Assembly (NCBI GenBank): GCA_017654935.2
Contig: CM065680.1
Coordinates: 34,309,127 to 34,373,126, forward strand
DNA: 64,000 nucleotides
Direction: 5' to 3'
From: Phymorhynchus buccinoides
Taxonomy: Eukaryota; Mollusca; Gastropoda; Neogastropoda; Raphitomidae
Shown: in pieces, positions 23,601 to 35,600 of the stretch
Position numbering within the stretch: the first letter of the stretch is position 1
Layout: the number at the start of each line of letters is the position of its first letter
Position numbers and translations under genes: made by a program
Notes under the pieces: generated by a model
Told to the model about the DNA's origin: nothing
The model's database searches: none
Seen by the model: only the letters and a program-made list of their open reading frames with translations

Positions 23601-26600
23601 GATTTAATTTCTCTGCCTGGCTGTATCTGTTCTTTCTCAGTACCTCTTGTCAATGTTGGATTTAATTTCTCTGCCTGGCTGTATCTGTTCTTTCTTTCTC
23701 AGTACCTCTTGTCAATGTCTCTAGCTTTGCGGATGGCTGGTGATGGAAGAATTGTGCAATGTGTTTGGCAGAACTGGTCTGCCGAGTTCAAGAAATGGCT
23801 GGGACAAGAAAGGATTCAGGTGTTTGCTGTAGCAACCGACAGCAGAGTGGAGGTAATATGACATATCTGAACTATCAACCAAATCTGTATGTTTTGATGA
23901 ATCTCATGTTAAATACATCGAAAATGTAAATATGAATCTGGAATTTTTTTTAACCAGCTTTCATAATTATTATTGTTGTAAAAAAAAATTCTTACTTTAA
24001 ATGTATGTGACTTTTAAGTTTAAATGTATGTGAGCTTTTCATGCAAATACTTTTGTGCAATTGTATTTTTTGGGTTAGTGTGTGTCCTGGGCGTGAACAG
24101 GTTCACTGCTCATTTTTTAAGGGAACAACTGCATGACAGTTGACCAATTTCTTCAGAAGATTATGTGAAAGCTGTGTAGCATCCTGTGCTGTTTCCAACT
24201 GATGCTGTATTGCATGTGCCCTGGCTGAAACTGCCTGTTTTCAGGAATATGTGAAGACGACGGTGTACCCCGTGCTGATCATTTCCTACGAGATGTTTGT
24301 CAGGGGCTACGAGGTCATCAGGAAGTTGCCCTTTGATCTGGTGGTGTGCGACGAAGGCCACAGGTTGAAGAACACCGCCATCAAAACCACGTCTGTAGGT
24401 GGTTTGTTGAGTATCTTGACGTTGTTTGAATAGTATGGCATTGGCAAGCATAAACACAAAGCATACATGCATGCATGCACACACAAACACAGGTACACTA
24501 GCACACAGACACACACACACACCTGGTACACACCTGGCACACACATACAAACACACTCACCCCAAGCACTCACACATGTACATCTTTGCCATTACTGTGA
24601 CATACATTTTCAATTATTCTTAGTAAAATTCTTTCGCAGTGTTTTTTTAACAATTAATTTTCTGAATCTTGTCTAACTTTTCTTACTTTTCATCTTTTCA
24701 CTCTATTTTCTACCACCCCCTGCTTCTGTTTTATATTTTTGGTTGTATTTTTTCCCTCATCCTTGTAACTGTACAGCAGTATGAAACAAATGAAGCCCAA
24801 AATGTTAAATTTGCTACTTTTGAACCTAATGTACTCATCAGTTCCCCACGCCGTGTATAGTAGTGTTTCAACAAATGTGCTGTTGCAGCTGATCAGCAGT
24901 CTTGAGACACGCAAGAGGATAGTGCTGTCAGGCACCCCCATCCAAAATGACCTGCAGGAGTTTTTCGCTGTGGTGGACTTCTGCAATCCAGGCATTCTGG
25001 GTGGGTAGTTACATGTATTTCGTAACGTATGAAAATACAAGACAGTACCATATTTTACGGACTACAAGGCGCACCTGATAATAAGGCGCACCGCCCAAAT
25101 TTTACCAAAAAATTGAGATTTTGCTATAGTTTCTTACTATATTATCAGTCACATTATAAGGAGCAGGGGTTTCAGTCTAGGAAAATGTCTAGGGGTATGC
25201 TTCATGTCCTGAGGTATGGTTCAGTCCTCAGGTATATTACAGTTCTTAGAAGAACAATTGGAGGTGTTTTGGGTTTGTTTGGGTGGTTTTTTTTTTCCGA
25301 TTCTTCTGTGACTAATTTGTCATGTTGAAAATAAAGTACAGAAAACCGAATAAAATTGATGAAAATAGAACTCATAAAGTGCTTAACAGCAGCTATTATT
25401 ACATGAACAGAAAAATATCAATCTACAGTATGTTAAAGTAGAATTTCCCATTTTATTTTCTAAATCTATTGGACTATACTTGGCTCATTTTCCATTCTTC
25501 ATCAAAATTACATGCAGTTATTGCATGAAAAACAAAACTAAACAAAAGCATTTCATGCCATGCCGAGTATATTAACTCAGTCATCTTTGTATGTTCAAAT
25601 GTTCTTGCATGCTTTGTCTACATTTGAAACGATGTAGCAGACCATTTGTGTGTGTTGAGGCTCCACTCTCTCTCTCTCTCTTGCCTTTAGGTCTGTTTCT
25701 GCTGTATACCATTTATGTCATACATGTGTGTTCACTTTGTATTGCAGTTTTGTTTGAATTCGTTATGAATGCTAATGTGTGTGTGCGCTTTTATTTGATT
25801 TCTATCAAGATTCAGCGCTGTATAAATACTGTATGTTGTTGTTGTTAATTGCTCCTCAGGTTCTAGCGCAGCTTTCCGAAGAGTGTACGAAGAACCGATA
25901 GTGACGTCTCGGCAGCCGGGTGCCACAAAGGCAGAGGTTGAGCTGGGCGAAGAGAGAGCCGCAGAATTGTCGCGCTTAACCCGCATGTTTGTCCTCAGAC
26001 GAACACAAGAGATCAACAACAAATATCTTCCTCCCAAAGGTAAATTAGAATGTTTCTCTAAAAGATGTATTATTGTCCAATGTCTTTTTTTTTACACAAA
26101 GCAGTAAATGCATTGGTTATTGATTTTATGTGATGATGTGTTTAAAAATAATGGAAGTTAACATATGTATGTTTAAGCTTGTGTTAAATTATGTACCTCA
26201 AAACTTACTGTGGATATTTTGAGTGTGTGTGTACAGATAAGAGACATTTACATGTTTTTGTTGTTTATATGAGATTGGTTGGTTGTTGTCACCTTTACAT
26301 AATAAACCCCTTTATACGATAATCCAATTCTTCCCTGTTGAAATCTTCTTTTTTACTCCCTGCCTAGCTAGATGTTTAGTCCTTTTTGGTTGATGGTCGC
26401 AGCCAATTGCGATTGAATGTGTTGATTTAATGTGTTTTGTTGTTGTTGCTGTTTTTCTATCCCAGTGGAGGTGGTGATCTTCTGTCGGCCCAGCCCCCTC
26501 CAGGTGAGCGTGTACCGCGAGATCCTGCGCAGCAACGTGGTGCGGTCCTGCCTGATGGGCAGGGGCTTTGATTTATCTTTACATTTTATTTTACTTTTTT

Positions 26601-29600
26601 CCCTGTCCCAGTGGAGGTGGTGATCTTCTGTCGGCCCAGCCCCCTCCAGGTGAGCGTGTACCGCGAGATCCTGCGCAGCAACGTGGTGCGGTCCTGCCTG
26701 ATGGGCAGGGGCTTTGATTTATCTTTACATTTTATTTTACTTTTTTCCCTGTCCCAGTGGAGGTGGTGATCTTCTGTCGGCCCAGCCCCCTCCAGGTGAG
26801 CGTGTACCGCGAGATCCTGCGCAGCAACGTGGTGCGGTCCTGCCTAATGGGCAGGGGCTTTGGGGCGGGGCGGGGCGCGGGGTCCCCCCACCTCCTGGCC
26901 ATCGCTGCCCTGAAGCAGGTGTGCAACCACCCCAAGCTGATCGCCCCCAAGGTCCTCCAGGCTGCGCGCAGCATGGGCCAGCATGAGCCCGGAAAGCTCA
27001 GTGATGGGGTAGGTGTTCCTTTTGAGGGCGGTGTGTGTGTGTTGTCCTGTCTGATTTTTTTGTTATGTTAAGTTTTGCTTTTGAGCTGTATGGATGTTGT
27101 TGTCAAGGATAAGATTGTAAGAACCCCATGAGGCGATACCGGGGGGAGTCTTTCGTACGCATAGTCCCCCCAACTTCTGGAAGTTCTGTGCTTCTGTAAC
27201 TTCCTGTAATCTATCGCTCTCTTTGACTCTGCCTCCCCCCTTTGCTTACTGTCATCTACTATCTGTCTGCCTTACTGGCCCACTCTCCTGCCTTTGTTCT
27301 TGAAATTCTTACAAAGATTTTCTCCAGCCGAAGACAGACATGCTGAGGGACCTATTTCTTAGGCGCATAACGGCATCATGATGCATCTGCGCTTATATGA
27401 CAGGAGACTGAGTGATCGACAAAGAAAAAGATTGTAAGAAAGGATGTTTATGATTGCTGATGTAATGTTTATGGTCGCTTCTTTATGACTGCTAATAAAC
27501 ATATCTTAAGTTTTTAAAAGAAAGAAGTTGTTACAGAGAGCTGTGTGTTTAATAATAATAATAATGATGACCATTTTTATAGCGCTTATTCTCCTTACGC
27601 ACTTCACAAAGAAGTTAAAAATCTGAGCACAAAAAAACAACAAACACAAAACAAACGCACTTGTCATAAGGAACAACACGAAATGAAATAGCGATGACTA
27701 CAGTTACGTCCCCCCCCCCCATTCACACTCCACTAGAATCCAAACCATTACAAATAGCGTATTCCACGCAAAAGGCATTTTCTCACACTACCCGCCCCCG
27801 CATTCACCATCCCCCTTCATAGACCTCAAGCTGACCTAGTTTTTGTGTTTCAGGACGTGCTGTTTTCCAGCCTGGTGGGCAGGCACCAGGATCAGATCGT
27901 GTCCGATGCCCTGGACCTGCAGCACTCTGGAAAACTGGCCGCCCTGTCCATCACCCTGGCCAACGTCTTCACCACCCACCCCCACGACAAGATTGTGCTC
28001 GTCTCCAATCACACCAAGGTGAAGCAATGACTGGCTGAATCTGGACAGTTTTGTTTGGCCTGTGTTCGTTTGTATTACCAGGCATGGTAGACCTCCGCGA
28101 ATCGCAGAAAATCCGCGAAAGTGAAAATTTGACCCCCCCAAAAACAAAAAAAAAAAAGCCGGGGTAAAAATTCGCTCAGATGCCTAAAAATTTACGTGCG
28201 TTAAAACCTATGCAATTGCTTCACGGAACCGGATGTGAATGACTGAACAAGCAACTTCCCGCCGAAGTTAGCAGTCGTGCGCGGCCTAGCTCACACCACA
28301 CGTTTCCAGATTTGCGATCCTAGCGCTTCTTTTTCTTTTTCTTCTTCATTTTGACGCCCAACTTCATCATTTTAGTTTGAGTCGGCATCTTTCAAATGAA
28401 ATGCAGAATCGGTTGGGTATTCTTCCGCGAAACTCACTTTGCCCCCACTACCATGCCTGATTACTTACTTGCGCCTATCACCCCTTCCGGGGCATAGGCC
28501 GCCAACAAGGTCCCTCCAGCTGTTTGTATCCTGGGCGATTCTCTCCAGCTGTCCCCGGGTGGTTTTCTTGGTGTCGGCCTCTGAGTCGCCTCTCCTCCTT
28601 TTCTCCTGGGGATTCCACCTGAGGGCTTTGCCTCCTTGTCGTGTTGGTGGCTGGCTTGCGGAAAGTGTGACCAATCCATCTCCAGCGATGGTGCTGTAGG
28701 TCTATGTCACACTCACAGGTTCTCTCTCCCTCTTTGATTCTTTGTTTTTCCTGGGCCTTTTCTTCTTTTTTAATTTTTTGTGTGTGGACAGTATGTGGCA
28801 AATAAATACGTAAAATGCAAACAAACAAACTTACACACAACTACATACCTGCCAACCCTCCTGGTAAATCCAGGAGCTTCCCGGATTTTGTCACCTCTCC
28901 TGGTCTTCCCGGAATTCACGTGAAACTCGCGGATTTCGAAATTTCCAGCTTAGATGACCTCAGAAACAAGTGTTATGAAACCCGAAAACCGAAACTGGGT
29001 TTCAGGAAGCTTCGCGGAGCAGAGTTCGTACTGCGCATGTCGAAATCGGGGGCTACTTCCTCCCGCAATCCTTTGTTTGGCGGTCTTTAGGCCTGTCTCA
29101 CGCCGCCATTGAGATATTTTTCTTTAGGCCTGTCTCACGCCACCATTGCATTTTTGCTGCTGGTAAACTTTAACTTAGAATGACTTCAGTGAGCCTCCTG
29201 AGGGCTAGTTTTCACATTTAAAAGAAAAATGTTTCTCAGCTTCAGGGGGCTGCGCCCCATGACCCCCGCTCTGGGAGGAGGGATACTTCCCCCTCCAGGA
29301 TTTTGTTTGGGAAAAGTTGGCAGCTATGCAACTATGCCATGAAAGTTATTAAAATATGTAAGCACAAAATTTATCCTGGGCATTTTCTTCTTTTTTTAAT
29401 TTTTTGCAAATAAATGCGTAAAATACAAACAAACAAACTTACACACAACTATGCCATGAAAGTTAAAGTAAGCACAAAATATTGAGATGACATTGTATCC
29501 AAAAATGAAGTTGAGTAAATTTTAAAAAAGCGCAATATTGTAAATTGTGAGTTCAAAGCTCGAAACAACAGGTAATCATAATATTCAAACTTTTTAGAAA

Positions 29601-32600
29601 TACATGAGCATATGCCCAACAATGTGATTAATAACATGAACAAAAACAATACACCCAGAATCTGTTATAACTCCATCTTATCTGTCTCTGTAAGGCATCG
29701 TTGCAAAGTGTTCTTTGTTTTGAGCCTGATTTCATAGTCAACATAGGCATATTAGTTAATTAAACTGACATGCATAGAATGAACATACCTATATCTATAA
29801 CTTTAAGGATATTCATTACTTGGTATCTTATTGTAAAAGTGTTATAATAATTCATATGATTGAATATTGCAGTGAAAGGAGCCCACCTGGCAGCAAAATC
29901 ATTAGACATTAAGTTCTTACGTGAGATATATATTCTTCAGTTTTGTATCTGCATTTCAGTTTTGTTATGTAAACTGTTAACACAGGTATATCCTTATTTA
30001 GCTTACAGTGGTATATGTATTCTTTTGCAAACAACATAAAGTAAAAGATATCGATTTGTATATTTTTATCAACTCCAACAATTGCAAGTGCTTCAGAAAT
30101 ATGTAGACAGACCTGCCAACCTTTCCGCTCAGACTACATAAAATATTTTCTTCCGCCCTTCCGCTCAAGTCCATAAAATTCCGCTTTCAAAACTTTAAAA
30201 ATATGTTTTGGAACACACAAATTCATTGTCTTATATACAGAGCAGCACAGCTGCTGTGCGTATAACCAATGTTCCAGTTTCTGTTTGGGCACTTCCGTCA
30301 AGATGGCGATTGACACATCGATGTGTGTGAGACTGGGGAGAAAAGAAAGAGAATAGACCAATATTTCTGCCAAAATTACATGGAAAAGTTATCTGTGCAT
30401 TCAGAGATCAAGAAAGTGTGCATCATGCTTGATGTATGATGTGCTCACTACACTTAAAAGTCTCCTATGGAGGGTGTCAAGACATCAAATGCCGCATTAC
30501 TTCTCATCGTCTTATCGAAACTGCAAACTCCCAGACTTTGTCTTCCACCGCTACCGACTTTTTCAAGCCAACGGAAGGAAAGGAGAACAAAGATGAACTT
30601 AAATTGATTTATTATTTTCCTTCCAAGTCTTATTATTTAAGTCATCTATGGCACCAACCGTCTTGGTCTGCCCAAATAAAAAGGACAGAGGAACAAACCA
30701 AAAGCTTCGATTGTGTTAGGAATAGTTGTGACACTTCCAGACAAGACTAGTTTTAAACAAGACAAGTTCACAAGGATGAAAATTGCTTGCTTTAAATTAT
30801 GTTTACGCGCGAAAGGTAAGATGCCGCGTCAAAATTCCTCTTAGCTCCCGAAAATTCCTCTTTCCTGCTACAAATATTCCTCTTTGGTCTGTTAGGGGGT
30901 TGGCAGGTCTGTGTAGATTAAATAAATTTGGTCTTTTCTCGTTCATTGCATCAGACAATTGAGACAAAAACATTGAATAATCTGACTTTACCAAAACATA
31001 ATGATGGATGCTATCTTTTGTTGTATTACAAAACATTTCATAGATCATTGTCACTCACGCCCATCTTTGATTCTCCGTTTCTCCTGGGCCTTTTCTTCAT
31101 CATTGGTAGAATATACATCAGATCTCGTTCCCTCTTTATCACTCAGCATTCTCTGTCTCCTCGACTGTTTCTCCCATTTCTTCGGCATTAGAAAAACTGC
31201 TGTCTTAAAGTATCGAACTCGGGCACTGTTGCGTTACCTCAGAACCACCTTTCCACCTATTTATATTTCGTGATAAGAATGGACAGCATTCACCTATTCG
31301 ATTGTCCAGTCTAACCGTGTTGTGCAGACCCTGGACCTGTTGCAGCAGTTTTGCAATGAAAGGGACTACAAGTATGTGCGTCTTGATGGCCACACCCCAA
31401 CGGCTCAGAGACAGCAGATCGTCAATCGCTTCAACAGCTCCTATGGCCAGGAAAGTTAGTGAACTTTTCTCTAATTATCCATTTTGACAGTCAATAATTT
31501 CTTCTTATTTTTATTAGTGGTTTTATGTTCATACTTACTAGGTGAATTTATGATGCCTTAGACAATTTAAAAAAAAGTTTGCATAGCAACCTACTTTGAG
31601 AGTCAGACAGAATCCTTATCTGTATTGCTAGCAGGCTTTAGCAAGTTCAATACTGTTAGACAACAAACTGAAAAGTACACAACAAGTGTAAAATGACGTT
31701 ATTTTACTCATACAAGACACAACACTGCTGGAATTTTCGGCAAATTTGCCTTTATCAACATGCAACATGCAAAACCAGCAAACCGTAAAAACAACGAAAC
31801 AATACTTCCCCTCTTCAATCCAATCTGCAAATGATAAAGTTTAACACTTACAAATTTCAACTGTAGTATGTTGAAGACTTGTACAGTGCTGATGGTTTGT
31901 TTAGAATGGTAAACTACTTGGTAAAAATACTGACTGATTTTTTGCAGAGATCTTTCTGTTGAGCTCCAAGGCGGGAGGAGTGGGTCTGAACCTGGTGGGA
32001 GCATCAAGGCTGTTCCTCTACGACATCGACTGGAATCCTGCAAATGACCTCCAGGTATTCCTCTGAAGTCGGAGTGTGGCTGCCCACGTGGCAGGGTAAT
32101 CAGAAACGGTCACACACGTAATGTTCTTATCCCTAGCTTGTGCATTTGTACCATAGTGTTCAGCTGTTTGGATAATCCCTGGAGTTTTTAAGCCAGGGTA
32201 TGACAACAAACCTCCAGGTATCTGGTAGTTCATTGCAGAAACAGTCAAGGAATCAGACAGATTCTATGTTGTTGTTTTTTTATTGGGTTTTTTTAATAAC
32301 GGGATTGAGTTTGTGGGAGGGGTGTGCAGGGTGTTTACTTATTTTGAGCGGGTGGGGGGATATTTCACGATATTCGGTTAGTTATTTTTAATATAAACAA
32401 ATACATGTGATGTAGTTGTCATTTTTGTTGTCCTTGATGTTTTATGATGCTTGATTAATTTTTAAAAAAATTAAATAATGCTTGATAAGTATAATGTATA
32501 ACTTATGTTTCTAAACTCATGCTTGCTTTTATTGTTACTATGACCTCGTTTATCTAACAGTAAAAACTTATGAATATGAATCTAATAAATGCAACTTTCC

Positions 32601-35600
32601 ACTTGGGACAACTGATTGGAAATAGCAGAGGATTGTCTACAATATGTTTGCGATGATGATGTTTGCCCTTCCTCTGTCTAGGCAATGGCGCGTGTGTGGC
32701 GGGACGGTCAGAAGAAAGAGGTCCACATCTACAGACTTCTCACAACAGTGAGTATTTTCTGCTTCAGTCTCTTTCCCCAAGTAGCTAGACTGTATACGAA
32801 AATAAAGTATGGCTCACAGCAAAAGAAATGAAAAGAACAGAACATGCTGCCTTAGTGTGAACATTTTCTGACATTGCCTAATAATTCATAATTGAGTTTT
32901 TTTGGGGGGATTTCCCTTACAATGAAGGTTCTCTTCTTCCATAATATATACTCCTCGCAAAAAGTCAAGCAGCAAAATCAAATTGGTGCTTAGTCAGCCT
33001 TTTGAACAGGCACGGGTTAGCTTTTAATGTGAAATAATGCGTTTGGATTTTATTGATGGGTGTCAGCAAGTGTGAAGACGACCTGGTGAAAGTTTATTTT
33101 ACCTTTGCTGTTGCTGAGCTTGACCATTATGGAGGTGGCAGTTTGGTGGTCTGGTTGGCATTTGGACTGGAGGATGTACAGACCTAGGGGTCTTCCGGAG
33201 GGGCACTGTGAACGCTATACACTACTTGAATGACATCATCAGACCTCAAGTGATCCCTCTGATGAAATAGCATGGTGCTGGCTTTGTTTTTGTGGACGAC
33301 AACGCGCCATGTCACAGGGCTCATGTCATCAGCAATGGGTTGAACACCCACAATATCACCCATCTTGACTGGCCACCCCGATTCCCTGACCTCAACCCAA
33401 TTGAACAAGGCATGGGACATGCTTAGGTGAGCTGATTATGGCATGCCCGCCCATCCACAGACACTGGATGCGTTGGAAGCAGACCTGGTTAGGAAATGGA
33501 GAGCCATCCCACAGATCCAGCTGGATGGACTCATTGCCTCAATGCCACGCCGCTTCCAAGCCTGTATTCATGCCTACGGAAGTCACACTCGCTTTTAATG
33601 ATGTAATGAAATGTTTGCGCACTGTTGTCTTTGAATTTGAAATTGGCAGTTGGCTTTATTTCACCCCTGTTTTTGACACCCATTTATTTTGTTGCTCAGT
33701 ATCCCGAGATTGAGATGAATCTGCTATGTGATTTACTCAGTTTCACTCAATGAAATGTTGAAGATTAAATCACAACAGTAAAAATTTACCTACGATTTAT
33801 GATAAAAGTCCATTTGCAGTGAGAAGTTTTGTTGCTTGACTTTCTGTGAGGAGTATATGTTACAAACAAGACATTCCTTTAAGCAACTAAACATCACAAA
33901 GATCAACTCGAACATACAAAAGAGACTTCATTATCAAATAAACAAATCAACATATATTAGCAGCAATTGAAATTACATAATAATATAAAGAAATCAGCTC
34001 CTCCAAAGAATCCACAAGTTTTCCAGAAACCAGCTGTACAAGGGCTTTATCTATAATATAAGAACAAACAGAAGAAAAAGACAAAAAGTAGAACACAAAG
34101 GAACATACAAAAGGGAGAGAAAAGGGGGTGGGGTGGGATTATGATCAACATCAACATTTCAAAAATAAGATTATAAAGAGATGACAAACCAAAAAATAAA
34201 AAAGTGAGAAAATGTCTCAATGAAAGTTTTAACGCAGTGGACTAAACATTATATATTATAATAAATCATACACAAATATCATTTAGGAGGGGGAAAAAGC
34301 ATAAATACTTAGACCTGATTGTGTAGCAAGTTTAGATAGGGTAACCACTTTTTGTTGAATTCATCAAGGCGCATTTCCATGTTTGTTTTTTTGTTTTTTT
34401 CAGGGCACCTTAGAAGAAAAGGTGTACCAGCGGCAGATCAGCAAGCAGGGGCTAAGTGGAGCGGTGATGGATTTGAAAGCCTCTGACATACAGTTCTCAC
34501 AGGAAGATCTCAAGGTCTTGGTTTTGTGCTGCTGTTGTTGTTGTTGACGTACCCTGGCTAAAAGAGTTCAGGGATCATCCCAACAGCCGAAGCGCTTGAA
34601 CACTATGGTACAAATGCATCAGCTAGGGATGAGAACATTGCGTGTGTGACTGTTTTTGATTACCTCGCCACGTGGGCAGCCACACTCCGTATTCTGAGGA
34701 TTTTGGAGACTGATGATGTTATGCTATTGGTTACACACATTTAACTTGGAAAGCTTGTTTACGAAAAGGTGAAAGATTTTATCTAACCTAAATGTGTTTT
34801 TTTATATAACTAACACGAAGAGAAAATTTTATTGGCTTTGTTATACGCTTTTCAGTTTCAAAGGGTGCAATATGAAATAGGTTTCTTGTTGTTTATTTAC
34901 AGAAAATGCATGTGATGTGAGTGCTCAATATTTTTTTTTTAACTTTTGAAGTGTTATATTCTTTTCTTTTCTTTCTATTGCTCTGTGTGTGTGCTGTGTA
35001 GCCAACATTCTCCCCATTAAACTTTCAGGATCTGTTTTCCTTCAACGAGCGGACAGAGTGTGACACCCATGCTCTGCTGGGGTGTCCCTGCGATGGCAGT
35101 GGGGAGAAGGAGGGGGAGGAGTCTGCTGTCGCTCCTGTCCCTGTCAGATCATGTCAGCTGGGAGCTAGCAACATTCCTGACAAACAGGTACAAGGAAACC
35201 TATGGGTAAACATAGCCAGCACCTTAATAGACTTCCACTTTAGTGCATTTTTGTTGTTGTTTATGAGATACAAAATGATGAGAATTTAAGACAAAATCTG
35301 AATAGATCCTATGAAACATACGCGCATGCACGCACACATGCTCGTACACATGCATACACACACAAACATGTGAACACAAATATCAGTTACTGTCATCATC
35401 ATCATCCCCATAACAAATAATTGATTTTAAATTCCTTTTTCTCTCCCCTGGGGATACCGGGAGTCTTGTATAAATAGTTCCCCCACCTTCTGGAAGTTCT
35501 GTGCTTGAAACTTCCTCTAATCTGTCACTCTTTGACTGCCTTTTCCCTTTGCTTACTGTCATCTACTATCTGCCTTACTGGTCCATTCTCCTGCCTTTTT

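Noticed and set aside
18272..23720. Dozens of overlapping Cys/Leu-rich reading frames, resembling a secreted or membrane repeat protein
   Set aside because: They are the 62-bp minisatellite read in three frames. The unit is not a multiple of three, all frames are open by composition, and the region lies between two RAD54B exons.
18272..23720. CRISPR-like regular array
   Set aside because: Units are contiguous with no unique spacers, and this is animal DNA.
26466..26611. Copy 1 of the exon 16 start as the true coding exon
   Set aside because: It lacks the second half of the exon ([20 protein letters not shown]) and reads into TGA. Only the copy at 26758 keeps frame to the next exon.
30436..30750. 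Plus-strand frame at 30436–30750 as a transposase fragment
   Set aside because: Inside the 804-bp MITE. No motif could be matched to a transposase, so it is left as MITE interior.
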